Assembly: GCA_913020445.1 (NCBI GenBank)
Contig: CAJWAR010000032.1
Span: 1-47,020, forward strand
Direction of reading: 5' to 3'
DNA from: an uncultured Rhodospirillaceae bacterium
GTDB lineage: Bacteria > Pseudomonadota > Alphaproteobacteria > Rhodospirillales > UBA2165
DNA length: 47,020 nt
Shown: in pieces, positions 35,567-44,985 of the stretch
Layout: every line of letters starts with the position of its first letter
Position numbering within the stretch: the first letter of the stretch is position 1
Program-made: the position numbers and the translations under genes
Notes under the pieces: generated by a model
What the model saw: the letters and a program-made list of their open reading frames with translations, nothing else
Databases searched by the model: none
Told to the model about the DNA's origin: nothing

Positions 35567-36290
35567 CGATAAAGGCCGCAAATATCCGGCTATCGCCGGG
35601 ATCAATTTCAAATTCGGGATGCCATTGCACGCCCAAGCAAAACTTCTGGCGCGGTGCTTCGATGCCCTCGATCACGCCATCCGATGTTTGGGCGTTCACA
35701 ACTGCCGAACCCGATACGGCTTTAACTGCCTGATGGTGGGCTGAATTCACGTTCATTTCTTCCGTGCCGACGATATCAAAGAGCAAGGTGTCGCGAGAGA
35801 TGGTGACAACATGACCCGGCTCGTCTCGCGGGTTGGGTTGCTCATGGGCCAACGGTTCGGCGATCTCATCCGGAATATGCTGGATCAGCGTACCGCCCAA
35901 GACGACATTAAGGAGCTGCTGGCCGCCACAAATGCCTAAGATCGGCAGGTCGAGTTCCAGGGCCCCCCGGGTGATATCGGTTTCGAACAGCGTGCGGTCG
36001 GCCTTTAAAGTCACCGTGTCATGGGTCGTCTGCGCGCCATAGACCGCTGGATCGACATCGAAATTACCGCCGGTGATGATCAGCCCATCCATGACATCAA
36101 GATAGGTGCCAATCAGGCTTGGTTCATGTGGCAAAATAACCGGCACACCGCCCGCTTTGACGACAACACTGGCGTAATTTTCCCGCAGCGCATACCAGGG
36201 AAATTTCGAATAGCCCGTCTCGGACGCATCTTCGGAATCGAGCGTGATACCGATCAACGGGCCATTAGGTTTTTGAGTATTTGAGTTCAT
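35553..36290 (-). CDS. Class I glutamine-amidotransferase-like hydrolase (C26, PuuD-like)
   Basis: A 245-residue peptidase C26 family protein like gamma-glutamyl-GABA hydrolase PuuD. GICGGQQLLNVVLGG holds the nucleophilic Cys and VQWHPEFE the His-x-Glu pair; DGLIITGGNFDVDPAVYG is the conserved N-terminal loop. It could release gamma-glutamyl groups from polyamine or other conjugates. Its end overlaps rluB by 14 bases, so it is the first gene of a set with RNA-modification genes, which looks like packing rather than shared function. It is divergent from tadA, 106 bp away. Confidence 0.93.
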   Translation of the reverse strand: MNSNTQKPNGPLIGITLDSEDASETGYSKFPWYALRENYASVVVKAGGVPVILPHEPSLIGTYLDVMDGLIITGGNFDVDPAVYGAQTTHDTVTLKADRTLFETDITRGALELDLPILGICGGQQLLNVVLGGTLIQHIPDEIAEPLAHEQPNPRDEPGHVVTISRDTLLFDIVGTEEMNVNSAHHQAVKAVSGSAVVNAQTSDGVIEGIEAPRQKFCLGVQWHPEFEIDPGDSRIFAAFIDAAR

Positions 36291-36396
36291 CAGCGCAGTT
36301 TAGGTTGCTCAGGACTCTGGCGCAATCAATTCAATTTGGCAAATGATCTGGCATTCGATCCTTGATTTTGTCTCTCTCAATCGCCACCCTGCCGTC

Positions 36397-36852
36397 ATGA
36401 CGGATGACGCCCAAACTTTTATGGAACTGGCTCTTACCGAGGCAGTGCAGGCAGCGACGCGCGGCGAAGTGCCCGTCGGTGCAGTTATCGTCAATGAAAC
36501 CGGTGAGGTGGTTGCTCAGGCCGGCAACAGGGTTGAGGAAAGCAACGATCCGACGGCGCATGCAGAGATGCTGGTGATTCAGGCAGCGACAACGGCTGGC
36601 GGCTCACCGCGCCTCGAGAACTGTGATCTCTATGTCACCCTGGAGCCTTGCTCGATGTGCGCGACAGCAATTTCGTTTGCGCGGGTGCGGCGGCTTTACT
36701 TCGGCGCTTTCGATCCCAAAGCCGGCGGTGTCGAACATGGCCCCCGGATTTACAACCAACCCACTTGCCATCATGCGCCGGAAATTTATAGTGGCATCGA
36801 AGAAAGCCGTTGCAGCGATTTGTTAAGGAAATTTTTCGCCAAAAAACGTTAA
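36397..36852 (+). CDS. tadA: tRNA-specific adenosine deaminase
   Basis: A 151-residue zinc deaminase that makes inosine at the wobble position of tRNA-Arg. The zinc and catalytic residues lie in TAHAEMLVI (His, Glu) and LEPCSMCATAI (two Cys). GEVPVGAVIV and RVRRLYFGAFDPKAGG are family blocks. Starting at the ATG at 36397 gives the usual N-terminus; an ATG at 36343 would add 18 residues. Guanine deaminase is the main alternative, but length and the setting beside rluB and rsmD favour TadA. Confidence 0.93.
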   Translation: MTDDAQTFMELALTEAVQAATRGEVPVGAVIVNETGEVVAQAGNRVEESNDPTAHAEMLVIQAATTAGGSPRLENCDLYVTLEPCSMCATAISFARVRRLYFGAFDPKAGGVEHGPRIYNQPTCHHAPEIYSGIEESRCSDLLRKFFAKKR

Positions 36853-36890
36853 CCCGCCCCATTGTTTAACAACAGATAATTGATTTAGAG

Positions 36891-37769
36891 ATGACAAAGA
36901 CACCGCCAAAAAACCTCACCAACGACGATCAAAAAGTATCGAAAACTTATGTGAATGATGCGTGGCAGGATGGCTCACCGCCGGTGCTTGCACCCAACAG
37001 CCAGGCAATGTGGCTCTCCACAATCGTTTTTGATGGTGCCCGGGCGCTTAAGGGTCATCTGCCTGACCTAGATCTCCATTCGGAGCGGGTTAACAATTCA
37101 GCCATTGAGCTTGGCATGATCCCGACCAAAACGACAGCAGAGATTATTCAGCTGTCGAAAGAAGGCGTCGCCATGTTCCCGGATGATGCCGAGCTCTATA
37201 TTTGCCCAATGTACTATGCCGAAGACGGTTTTATTACCCCAATCCCCGAAAGCACCAAATTTGTGCTGTCGATCTATGAAGCACCGTTACCCGAACCCAA
37301 TGGCTTTCGCGCCTGCAAATCTTCTTTCCGGCGGCCATCGCCGGACATGGCACCGACCAATGCCAAAGCATCCTGCTTGTATCCAAATGTCGCCCGCGGG
37401 GTATCCGAGGCGCGCGCGAAAGGTTTCGATACCGGCGTTGTGCTTGACCCGGATGGCGATGTTGCAGAATTTTCTTACACCAATTTGTTTTTTGCCAAGG
37501 ACGGCGTGGTCCATACTCCGGTCACTAACGGCACGTTTTTAAATGGTGTGACGCGTCAGCGGGTGATTCAATTGCTGCGTGACAATAACATTGAGGTTCA
37601 GGACCGCCGGGTAAGTTACGAAGAACTTGGCGATGCCGACGAGCTCTTCAGTACCGGCAATTATTCCAAACTGCTGCCCTGCATTGGGCTGGATGATCGC
37701 GACCTCCAGCCGGGACCGCTTTATCAAAAAGCGCGAGATTTATATTTTGACTTTGTCGAGCAGAGTTAA
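36891..37769 (+). CDS. Class IV (branched-chain type) aminotransferase
   Basis: A 292-residue PLP-dependent fold-type IV aminotransferase. The PLP lysine is in NAKASCLYPN, preceded by PDMAPT, and EFSYTNLFF is the conserved block that includes the cofactor-binding Glu. TNGTFLNGVTRQRVIQLL is the phosphate-binding loop. The protein resembles branched-chain aminotransferases but is not the classic IlvE; a D-amino-acid or aromatic substrate cannot be ruled out. The coding end overlaps the convergent SMP-30 gene by four bases. Confidence 0.88.
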   Translation: MTKTPPKNLTNDDQKVSKTYVNDAWQDGSPPVLAPNSQAMWLSTIVFDGARALKGHLPDLDLHSERVNNSAIELGMIPTKTTAEIIQLSKEGVAMFPDDAELYICPMYYAEDGFITPIPESTKFVLSIYEAPLPEPNGFRACKSSFRRPSPDMAPTNAKASCLYPNVARGVSEARAKGFDTGVVLDPDGDVAEFSYTNLFFAKDGVVHTPVTNGTFLNGVTRQRVIQLLRDNNIEVQDRRVSYEELGDADELFSTGNYSKLLPCIGLDDRDLQPGPLYQKARDLYFDFVEQS

Positions 37770-38689
37770 CCGCCGAACCTTGGCTCGGGCATCCCTTGGA
37801 TACCGAGGCCGGTCACTTTAAAAACGGAACCGGCGCCAAATTGCGGTTTGGTCTCGACGACAAAAGTATCGTGATGCTCAGCGCCTGGATGATCGATGCG
37901 CGCCATTGAGGTGACATAAATCTCATCCAGATCATCACCACCAAACATCACCGAAGTAACGTTTTTTACCGGCATACCGATGCGGCGCTCTTCTTCACCG
38001 TCGGGCGTACGGCGGACAATTTCGCCAGTCCGAAGCTCAGCCGTCCAAATGCAGCCCTCCGTATCGATGGTCGAGCCGTCACAGACGCCAGGGATGTCCT
38101 TGGTCGAGACAAATTCCCGCTGATTGGCCAGCGCGCCGGTTTCGATGTCGTAGTCATAGGCCCACATGATGTCCTGGAACGTGCAGGTGACATAAAAAGT
38201 TTTGTCATCCGGCGACCAGCTCGGCCCGTTGGTGCAGATAATGCCGCCGCCGATCTGCGTTACTGACAAATCCGGATCAAGCCGCCACAGCCCGCAAATA
38301 TCCAGCTCTTCCTGATCGTCCATGCCGCCGGCAACAAAGCGGCCCCGCCGGTCGACCTTGCCGTCATTGAGACGTGTGCGGGGCTGGTCCTCTTCGATTT
38401 TGTGTATAAGGTCGAGGTCTTCGTTATCAAAGTCATAGAAATAAAAACCGTCATCTACGGCCATCACCAGGCCGCCATCTTGGCGCAGCGCCAAGGCACC
38501 GATGTCATGATCGGGGATGGCGCGGGTTTCAACCTCGCCGGTTTTGGGGTTGAGACGAAAGATATTGTCCTTGCCTTGGCGCCGCCCAGTGCCGTCGACC
38601 CAATAAAACATGCCGCTTTCAACATCCCAGACCGGACTTTCGCCAAGATAATTCTCACATTCGACAATACGCTCAATTTTATAAGTCAT
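37766..38689 (-). CDS. SMP-30/gluconolactonase family protein
   Basis: A 307-residue six-bladed beta-propeller lactonase. Metal-site blocks are present: GESPVWD near the N-terminus with the first Glu, RLNDGKVDRRGRF, TNGPSWSPDDK with the Asn, and GVCDGSTIDTEGCIW with the Asp. The family hydrolyses sugar lactones such as gluconolactone or arabinonolactone. AGGA stands nine bases before the ATG. It is divergent from a DMT transporter; no sugar dehydrogenase is adjacent to define the substrate. Confidence 0.92.
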   Translation of the reverse strand: MTYKIERIVECENYLGESPVWDVESGMFYWVDGTGRRQGKDNIFRLNPKTGEVETRAIPDHDIGALALRQDGGLVMAVDDGFYFYDFDNEDLDLIHKIEEDQPRTRLNDGKVDRRGRFVAGGMDDQEELDICGLWRLDPDLSVTQIGGGIICTNGPSWSPDDKTFYVTCTFQDIMWAYDYDIETGALANQREFVSTKDIPGVCDGSTIDTEGCIWTAELRTGEIVRRTPDGEEERRIGMPVKNVTSVMFGGDDLDEIYVTSMARIDHPGAEHHDTFVVETKPQFGAGSVFKVTGLGIQGMPEPRFGG

Positions 38690-38710
38690 TGATAACAGTC
38701 CTTTATTTAC

Positions 38711-38723
38711 GGTACCAGGAACC
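38711..38723 (+). repeat. 13-bp direct repeat, copy 1
   Basis: GGTACCAGGAACC occurs here and again at 38758-38770, 47 bases on, between two divergent genes. Both copies are followed within a few bases by a similar GCAAT-AGC sequence, so a longer unit may have been duplicated. Confidence 0.8.
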
Positions 38724-38757
38724 GGAGTCGCAATTAGCGGGCAGTTGTTGCGAATCA

Positions 38758-38770
38758 GGTACCAGGAACC
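38758..38770 (+). repeat. 13-bp direct repeat, copy 2
   Basis: Second exact copy of GGTACCAGGAACC. The spacing of 47 bases is not a whole number of turns that clearly argues for one regulator; operator or relic duplication both remain open. Confidence 0.8.
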
Positions 38771-38840
38771 TTATGCAATAGCAAGAATCGGAGTGTTTTG
38801 CCTGGTCTGTTCCGATATGAACAGCATCATGAAACATCAA

Positions 38841-39734
38841 ATGAACACCAAAGAATGGTCGCTCTTACTCGCCTGCTCATTTCTGTGGGGCGGATCGTTC
38901 TTTTTTATCGAAGTGGCCTTGCGCGGCTTGCCGCCTTTTACGCTGGTTTTTTTAAGGGTCGGATTGGCGGCGATCGCTCTGGTTATGGCCGCGCGGATTC
39001 TCAAAATTCAATTTCCGAAGTCAAAAACCATCATACTTGCCTTTATCTTCGTCGGCCTAACCAATAACGCCGTCCCGTTCACGCTCATCACCTTGGGCCA
39101 AACGCAAATATCGAGCGGCCTTGCCTCGATCTTTAATGCGACGATGCCGATCTGGACGGTCATTATTGCTCACTTGTGGACCAGCGACGAAAAACTAACT
39201 CTTAATCGTGGGATTGGTGTCGCGCTTGGATTTATCGGCGTTGGCGTGATGATGGGTTTGGACGCCTTTGAAGATTTCAACGGCACGCTGACTGGTCAAT
39301 TCGCCATCTTGGGTGCCACGTTTTCTTATGGCATCGCGGCGGTGTTCTCCCGCCGCTTCAAGGCCTGGGGCGTACCACCCATGGCCATCGCCACCGGGCA
39401 GCTCTGTTCTGCCAGTATAATAATGCTGCCGCTGGTGATGATCATTGATCAGCCGTGGACACTCCCCATGCCGGGACCCGATGTCTGGGCTGCCATTTTC
39501 GGCATCGCGCTGCTGTCAACGGCGCTTACCTATTATCTCTATTTCAAGTTTTTGGAATCAGCCGGGGCTACCAATGTGTCGCTGGTCACGCTCTTAGTGC
39601 CGGTTAATGCAATTCTGCTCGGCGTTTTTATCCTAAACGAAAGTTTGGAACTTAAACATTTGCTCGGCATGACGATCATTGCCCTCGGTCTTTTAGCGAT
39701 TGATGGGCGGTTGTTTCCAAAAAACCGCCTCTAG
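38841..39734 (+). CDS. DMT-family (EamA) transporter
   Basis: A 297-residue permease with about ten transmembrane segments. The N-terminal block EWSLLLACSFLWGGSFFF is the classic EamA start, which is why I chose the ATG at 38841 among ATGs at 38817, 38829 and 38841. SGLASIFNATMPIWTVII and VTLLVPVNAILLGVFILNE are the paired conserved segments of the two halves. It probably exports an amino acid or related metabolite. It is related only at family level to the other DMT gene at 18 kb. Confidence 0.9.
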   Translation: MNTKEWSLLLACSFLWGGSFFFIEVALRGLPPFTLVFLRVGLAAIALVMAARILKIQFPKSKTIILAFIFVGLTNNAVPFTLITLGQTQISSGLASIFNATMPIWTVIIAHLWTSDEKLTLNRGIGVALGFIGVGVMMGLDAFEDFNGTLTGQFAILGATFSYGIAAVFSRRFKAWGVPPMAIATGQLCSASIIMLPLVMIIDQPWTLPMPGPDVWAAIFGIALLSTALTYYLYFKFLESAGATNVSLVTLLVPVNAILLGVFILNESLELKHLLGMTIIALGLLAIDGRLFPKNRL

Positions 39735-39776
39735 CACCGCCATAGCACGTCATCATAACAACCAGGAGTGATTACG

Positions 39777-39860
39777 ATGACTAATTTTCAATTGACAGAT
39801 ATGTACATCACACCATACACTGTATATTGTAGGATACAATTCGAATGCCGGGTGATTTGA
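39777..39860 (+). other. Orphan 27-codon reading frame with a strong ribosome site
   Basis: AGGAG (39764-39768) lies eight bases before an ATG that opens 27 codons (MTNFQLTDMY...) ending at TGA inside the toxin gene in another frame. Such a good start with so short a frame looks like the head of a lost gene, replaced by the toxin-antitoxin module, or a leader peptide. I recognise no homology. Confidence 0.35.
39792..39838 (+). promoter_or_regulatory. Promoter and operator-like repeat of the toxin-antitoxin pair
   Basis: TTGACA (39792-39797) is a perfect -35 box; TACACT (39816-39821) follows after 18 bases as a fair -10. TGTAT (39821-39825) and ATACA (39834-39838) form an inverted repeat over the start region, where the antitoxin of such modules normally binds for autorepression. 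AGGA (39831-39834) is ten bases before the toxin ATG. Confidence 0.65.
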
Positions 39861-40201
39861 AGCGTATTCCTGCCGTTTTTTATCGATCTAGCGCCAAAAA
39901 TGAACCGGTGCGGGACTGGTTAAAAAGGTTAAGTAAAGCAGACAGAAGAATTATTGGTGGAGATTTAAAGGACGTCGAATTTGGCTGGCCTGTGGGTATG
40001 CCGCTCTGTCGTTCCTTAGGAGACGGTCTTTGGGAAATCCGAAGTACCATTTCAAATGGACGAATTTCGAGAGTTATATTTTGTATCTGGCAATACCACA
40101 TAGTGCTGTTGCATGGATTTATCAAGAAAACTCAAAAGACGCCTGTCAGCGAAAGAAAGCTGGCTTTGAAACGGAAACGTGAGATTGAAAAAGATGGCTA
40201 A
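39845..40201 (+). CDS. HigB/RelE-like toxin (phage Gp49-like family)
   Basis: A 118-residue basic protein of the HigB-like Gp49 family, ribosome-dependent mRNA endonucleases in characterised members. Family features are AVFYRSSAKNEPVRDWLKRL near the start, the LCRSLGDGLWEIRS core, RISRVIFCIW and LLHGFIKKTQKTP, where the Lys/Arg and His residues form the active site. The toxin precedes its antitoxin with an eight-base overlap, the usual HigBA order. It has its own promoter. A mobile origin is likely given the disturbed sequence just upstream. Confidence 0.92.
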   Translation: MPGDLKRIPAVFYRSSAKNEPVRDWLKRLSKADRRIIGGDLKDVEFGWPVGMPLCRSLGDGLWEIRSTISNGRISRVIFCIWQYHIVLLHGFIKKTQKTPVSERKLALKRKREIEKDG

Positions 40202-40490
40202 GAAAAAAATCCGGAACAAACATTTAGGCTCTTCATTGGATGACTTCCTCCAAGAAGAAGGTATCCTCGAAGAGGCGACAGCTCACGCTCAAAAAAAAGT
40301 GCTGGCCTATCAACTGGCGGAAGAAATGGCAGTGCAGAAAATCAGCAAGTCCGAAATGGCGCGGCGCGTCGGCACAAGCCGGAGCCAAATCGATAATATC
40401 CTGAATCCCGAGAACAATCGATTTCAGATGGACACAGCCCAGAGATTTGCAGCCGCCCTCGGAAAAAAATTGGTCGTTAATTTAGTTTAA
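40194..40490 (+). CDS. HigA-like antitoxin (XRE-type HTH)
   Basis: A 98-residue antitoxin. The C-terminal half is a helix-turn-helix of the XRE/Cro type ([21 protein letters not shown]), which should bind the repeat ahead of the toxin gene. The N-terminal basic segment ([10 protein letters not shown]) and the acidic [16 protein letters not shown] region would wrap the toxin. The ATG at 40194 overlaps the toxin stop. Its coding end overlaps that of the convergent lysK by four bases. Confidence 0.92.
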   Translation: MAKKKIRNKHLGSSLDDFLQEEGILEEATAHAQKKVLAYQLAEEMAVQKISKSEMARRVGTSRSQIDNILNPENNRFQMDTAQRFAAALGKKLVVNLV

Positions 40491-42088
40491 CCCAAACTCT
40501 CGCCATCAAGTACTTTTTGGATTAGCGCCTTGGTTTCATCCAAGCCATAGAGGGCGATGAAAGAGCCCATGCGGGGGCCGGTCGATTGGCCGAGTAAAAT
40601 CTCGTAAAGGCATTTAAACCAGGCTTTGAGGTCTTCGAAGTCGTGGCGTTTGCCGACTTCATAAACCTCAGTTTGAATGTCGACGGCTTCTGAGCCTGCG
40701 GGCAAACCTGCCAAAGTTTTCAGCAAATCTTCAAGCGCTGCCTTTTCCACATCGTCGGGTGCCCGATATTTTTTCTCCGGCTTGATGAAGTCCTGGAAGT
40801 AATTCACCGCATATTCGGTGAGCTTGTCCAAGGTCGGTGCATTTTCCGGCGTGGCGTCTGGCACGTAGCGGGAGATGAAGTGCCACAGAACGGCTTTGTC
40901 TTCGGTGTTCACGACGCTCGCGAGATTGAGCAGGATATTGTACGAAATATGGGCATCTTCGCTGGGCGGCGTGCCGCCGTGAATATGAAAGGCCGGATTG
41001 CCAAGCCGGGTTTTGGCATCCTGCTCCGGGTATTTGGATACATGCTGGAGATATTCATCGACATTTTTCGGGATGACATCGAAAAATAACCGTTTCGCCT
41101 GATTTGGCTTTTGATACATAAACTGGCTGAGCGAGGCCGGCGGCGCATAGCGCAGCCATTCCTCCATCGAGATGCCATTGCCGATACTCTTTGAAATTTT
41201 GCGCCCCTCATCGTCCAAGAATAATTCATACGTGAAGCCCTGCGGTGGTGTCGCACCGAGAATGCGGGTGATTGCTGAAGACAATTTCACCGAGTCGATC
41301 AAATCTTTACCGGACATTTCATAATCAACGCCGAGCGCCACCCAGCGCATCGCCCAATCGACTTTCCACTGCATTTTGCAGGCGCCACCAGTCACCGGCG
41401 TCGTTACATCGGCACCGTCAACATCTTGATAAGTAATCGTGCCGGCTTGTGCATCATGAGCGATCACCGGCACCTGCAATACCACACCGGTCTTTGGGCA
41501 GATCGGCAGGAAGGGTGAATAGGTCGCCCGGCGCTCCTCGCCAAGGGTCGGCAAAATAACATTGGTGACTTTTTCATATTCTCTCAGAATTTTCAGCAAC
41601 GTCTCATCAAACTCACCGGATTTATAAGTTTCGGTCGAGGATTTGAACTCATAGTCAAAGCCAAACTCATCCAAGAACACCTGAAGCCGCGCGTTATTGT
41701 GCTCGCCAAAACTATTATGGGTGCCGAAAGGGTCCGGGATTTGCGTTAGCGGCTTACCGAGGTGTTCAGCCAGCATGTCTTTTTCAGGCACATTGTCCGG
41801 CACTTTGCGCAAGCCGTCCATATCATCTGAAAACGCTATGAGCTTGGTCGGCATATCGCTTAAGACTGAAAAAGCCTGACGCACCATCGTTGTCCGTGCA
41901 ACCTCACCAAACGTACCGATATGCGGCAAGCCGGACGGACCGTAGCCGGTTTCAAACAAGACATAGCCTTTATCCGGACAATTATTTTTAAGCCGCTTTA
42001 ACAGCGCACGCGCTTCCTGAAACGGCCAGGCTTTAGAATCGCCGGCCAGTTCTTTCATTTCAGCGCTAAATTCTACGGTATCAGGCAT
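40487..42088 (-). CDS. lysK: Lysyl-tRNA synthetase, class I
   Basis: A 533-residue class I lysyl-tRNA synthetase, the archaeal-type enzyme also found in most alphaproteobacteria in place of class II LysS. The HIGH motif is [11 protein letters not shown] and KMSKS is [19 protein letters not shown] and [19 protein letters not shown] are typical. The C-terminal helical domain is present, so the protein is full-length. It is divergent from the DinG-like helicase gene. The class I form itself supports the alphaproteobacterial placement. Confidence 0.97.
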   Translation of the reverse strand: MPDTVEFSAEMKELAGDSKAWPFQEARALLKRLKNNCPDKGYVLFETGYGPSGLPHIGTFGEVARTTMVRQAFSVLSDMPTKLIAFSDDMDGLRKVPDNVPEKDMLAEHLGKPLTQIPDPFGTHNSFGEHNNARLQVFLDEFGFDYEFKSSTETYKSGEFDETLLKILREYEKVTNVILPTLGEERRATYSPFLPICPKTGVVLQVPVIAHDAQAGTITYQDVDGADVTTPVTGGACKMQWKVDWAMRWVALGVDYEMSGKDLIDSVKLSSAITRILGATPPQGFTYELFLDDEGRKISKSIGNGISMEEWLRYAPPASLSQFMYQKPNQAKRLFFDVIPKNVDEYLQHVSKYPEQDAKTRLGNPAFHIHGGTPPSEDAHISYNILLNLASVVNTEDKAVLWHFISRYVPDATPENAPTLDKLTEYAVNYFQDFIKPEKKYRAPDDVEKAALEDLLKTLAGLPAGSEAVDIQTEVYEVGKRHDFEDLKAWFKCLYEILLGQSTGPRMGSFIALYGLDETKALIQKVLDGESLG

Positions 42089-42202
42089 AATTCATCTTCG
42101 TCCTTATGGGAGAGCGGAAACTAGAAGTGTAAGCATGTCTCGTCAACGCTAATTATCGAAACTTTGTTGGTGCCTTTTAAGATCACTGGCTATTATAGGC
42201 TC

Positions 42203-44983
42203 ATGGATCAAGCTCCGCCTTCTTCTCCTCAAATTAAACTGCCGAATGCGCCGGTATTAATCGCCGATCAGCGCGGTGCTGCACTGCTAACAACGGATGG
42301 TGAATTGATCGCGCTGGATAAACAACAAGCCATCCGGCAGGCGCAGGATACCCCGCCGATTTTATGCCATGCCAAAGCGACAGCCCGTTATTTGCAGACC
42401 CAGGAATTCCCCGCCTTTGATTTGCTCGAGTTATACGCCTTTGTACGCCCGGCCCAATTTGCCGTGCCGACACCCCGAGGCCTCGCTGATGCCTTTGGGT
42501 TGCCTCGCCCAAACACGGCGGAAGAAGCCGCTGAAACACTTTTGGCGGTAGCGCAGACATTGCTAGGCGATCTCTTAAGGCTCGACAGCCGGGAGCAGAC
42601 CCCAACTTATACGTTGGCTTGGGGCATGGCGCGGGCTGGCTGGGCCTGGGGTCCGGCGGTGCTGGCCGTATTGGAGCCTAACAAACCGAAACGCCAACCT
42701 AATAATGCCCTCGAAGGATATAAGGTGTGGAACGGTTTGTCCGAATGGGATGAAGGAGCGCCTGAACCACCGGCAGGTCATTTGCCGGTCAGTGCCACCG
42801 ACGTCTCGGAACGCCTTGATGGTATGTTAGGCCCGGATTCGGAAGAACGTCCGCAGCAAAAAGAATACGCCCTCGCTACCGCTGCGGCATTTGCGCCAGC
42901 TGAAAGTACCGAAGCCCCGGCTACAGTCATCGCCGAAGCCGGCACCGGTGTCGGCAAGACCCTCGGCTATATCGCCTCGGCAAGTGTCTGGGCCGAAAAA
43001 AATGAAGGGCCGGTCTGGATATCAACCTATACCCGCAATCTGCAGCGGCAATTGGACGGCGAGCTTGACCGGCTATACCCCGACCCGATTGAAAAAACGC
43101 TACGTGCCGTTATTCGCAAGGGCCGGGAAAATTATCTCTGTTTGTTGAATTTAGAAGAATCGATCGGCCAGGGTTCAGCCAATCAAAGTGCAGGTGGGCA
43201 AAGTCCGGGCGGCCTAAATATCGACCTCATAACGCTCGGTTTGGTCGCCCGCTGGGTGCAAGCAAGCAGAGACGGCGACATGATCGGCGGTGATTTTCCA
43301 GCCTGGCTGTCGGATTTGATGGGAAGAAGACGAACAATAGATCTCACCGATACCCGCGGCGAATGTGTCTATTCGGCCTGCAGTCATTACGGTAAATGCT
43401 TCATTGAAAAATCGGTCCGCCGTGCCCGGCGCGCCCGACTGGTGATCGCCAATCATGCCCTCGTCATGATCCAAGCGGTATTAGGTAGCGACGACCCCCA
43501 CCGCCCGACCCGCTATGTTTTTGATGAAGGCCATCATTTGTTCGACGCCGCGGATAGTGCGTTCTCGGCCCACCTCACAGGTGTGGAGGCGTCTGATCTG
43601 CGGCGTTGGATCATGGGTGCCGAAGGACGGCGGTCCTCCCGGGCACGCGGTCTGCAGGCCAGAATAGAAGATCTCATTTCAGATAACGATGATGGTATGG
43701 CGGCGTTGGCCCATACTTTATCAGCGACCCGCGTTTTGCCCAATCAAGGTTGGCAGGAACGCATCGCCGGCGGTAATCCACATGGTCCAACCGAGACTTT
43801 CTTGGGCCTCGCCCGCGGCCAGGTTTATGCCCGCGATAAAAACGCCGAAGGCCCCTACGATCTTGAGACACCCGCCCATCCACCGGTAGAGAACTTGGTT
43901 ACAGCCGCCAAAGAACTTGCTGATGCGCTTGCCGAAATTTCACGGCCAGTTAAGAAATTGGTGCAAATTCTAACCGATAAGCTGGATGACGAAGCAGATG
44001 AACTAGACACTTCGACCCGCCAACGCATCGAAGCGGTAACGCGCAGTCTGGACCGGCGTTGCATCCATCATGTGACGGCTTGGCGGAATATGCTGGAGAA
44101 TTTGGCTGATGATACGCCAGAAGATTTTGTCGATTTCCTCAGTGTCGAGCGCTATCAGGGCCGCGATTACGATACCGGGCTGCACCGCCATTTTGTTGAC
44201 CCGGCCAAACCTTTCGCTGAACAGGTATTAGATAGCTCACATGGGGCCTTAATCACCTCGGCGACGTTGCGAGATGTAGAAAATTGGGATGCCGCAACTG
44301 CCCGGACGGGGCTTGATTATATGGCCGCCCCACCTTCACAGGCGGCAGTGCCCTCGCCTTTTAATTATACCGAGCAAACCCGCGTCTATGTCGTCAGCGA
44401 TATTGATAAAAACAATCCGGATCAATTGGCAACAGCCTATCGCGAGTTGATGGCGGCCAGCGGCGGCGGCGCGCTTGGACTGTTTACTTCCATCGCCAGA
44501 TTGCGCCAAGTGCACGAAAGATTGGCTGATGCGCCCGAGATGGAAAAGTTAATGCTGCTGGCCCAGCATGTTGATCCACTGGATACCGGCACGCTGGTTG
44601 ATATCTTCCGGGCCGAGGAAAACGCCTGCCTGCTCGGCACTGATGCTGTCAGGGATGGTATTGATGTGCCGGGACGCGCCCTCAGGCTGGTGGTTTATGA
44701 TCGCGTGCCCTGGCCGCGCCCAACCATCCTGCATAAAGCCCGCAAAGCTGATTTTGAGGAACGTCATTTCGGCGCAAAATATGATGACATGCTGACGAGA
44801 TTGCGGCTCAAGCAAGCTTACGGGCGCCTGATACGCCGGGCCGATGATCACGGCGTGTTCGTGATGCTGGATCGCGCCATGCCGTCGCGCTTAATAGGAG
44901 CTTTTCCCGACGGCGTTGACGTACATCGCGTTGGCTTGGCGGATGTTATCAGCGAGGCAAAAGAGTTTTTAAATTCGAATTGA
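42203..44983 (+). CDS. DinG/XPD-family ATP-dependent DNA helicase
   Basis: A 926-residue superfamily 2 helicase. The Walker A motif is AEAGTGVGKTLGYIAS, motif II is FDEGHHLFD (DEGH box), and motif VI is QAYGRLIRRADDHGV. Four cysteines, NYLCLLN and RGECVYSACSHYGKC, are spaced as in the iron-sulfur domain of DinG and XPD. An N-terminal extension of about 230 residues, lacking a recognisable exonuclease triad, precedes the helicase core; alphaproteobacterial DinG homologues often have one. The ATG at 42203 is preferred to one at 42164. It would unwind 5'-tailed or R-loop DNA. It is convergent with the membrane protein gene two bases away. Confidence 0.9.
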   Translation: MDQAPPSSPQIKLPNAPVLIADQRGAALLTTDGELIALDKQQAIRQAQDTPPILCHAKATARYLQTQEFPAFDLLELYAFVRPAQFAVPTPRGLADAFGLPRPNTAEEAAETLLAVAQTLLGDLLRLDSREQTPTYTLAWGMARAGWAWGPAVLAVLEPNKPKRQPNNALEGYKVWNGLSEWDEGAPEPPAGHLPVSATDVSERLDGMLGPDSEERPQQKEYALATAAAFAPAESTEAPATVIAEAGTGVGKTLGYIASASVWAEKNEGPVWISTYTRNLQRQLDGELDRLYPDPIEKTLRAVIRKGRENYLCLLNLEESIGQGSANQSAGGQSPGGLNIDLITLGLVARWVQASRDGDMIGGDFPAWLSDLMGRRRTIDLTDTRGECVYSACSHYGKCFIEKSVRRARRARLVIANHALVMIQAVLGSDDPHRPTRYVFDEGHHLFDAADSAFSAHLTGVEASDLRRWIMGAEGRRSSRARGLQARIEDLISDNDDGMAALAHTLSATRVLPNQGWQERIAGGNPHGPTETFLGLARGQVYARDKNAEGPYDLETPAHPPVENLVTAAKELADALAEISRPVKKLVQILTDKLDDEADELDTSTRQRIEAVTRSLDRRCIHHVTAWRNMLENLADDTPEDFVDFLSVERYQGRDYDTGLHRHFVDPAKPFAEQVLDSSHGALITSATLRDVENWDAATARTGLDYMAAPPSQAAVPSPFNYTEQTRVYVVSDIDKNNPDQLATAYRELMAASGGGALGLFTSIARLRQVHERLADAPEMEKLMLLAQHVDPLDTGTLVDIFRAEENACLLGTDAVRDGIDVPGRALRLVVYDRVPWPRPTILHKARKADFEERHFGAKYDDMLTRLRLKQAYGRLIRRADDHGVFVMLDRAMPSRLIGAFPDGVDVHRVGLADVISEAKEFLNSN

Positions 44984-44985
44984 TG

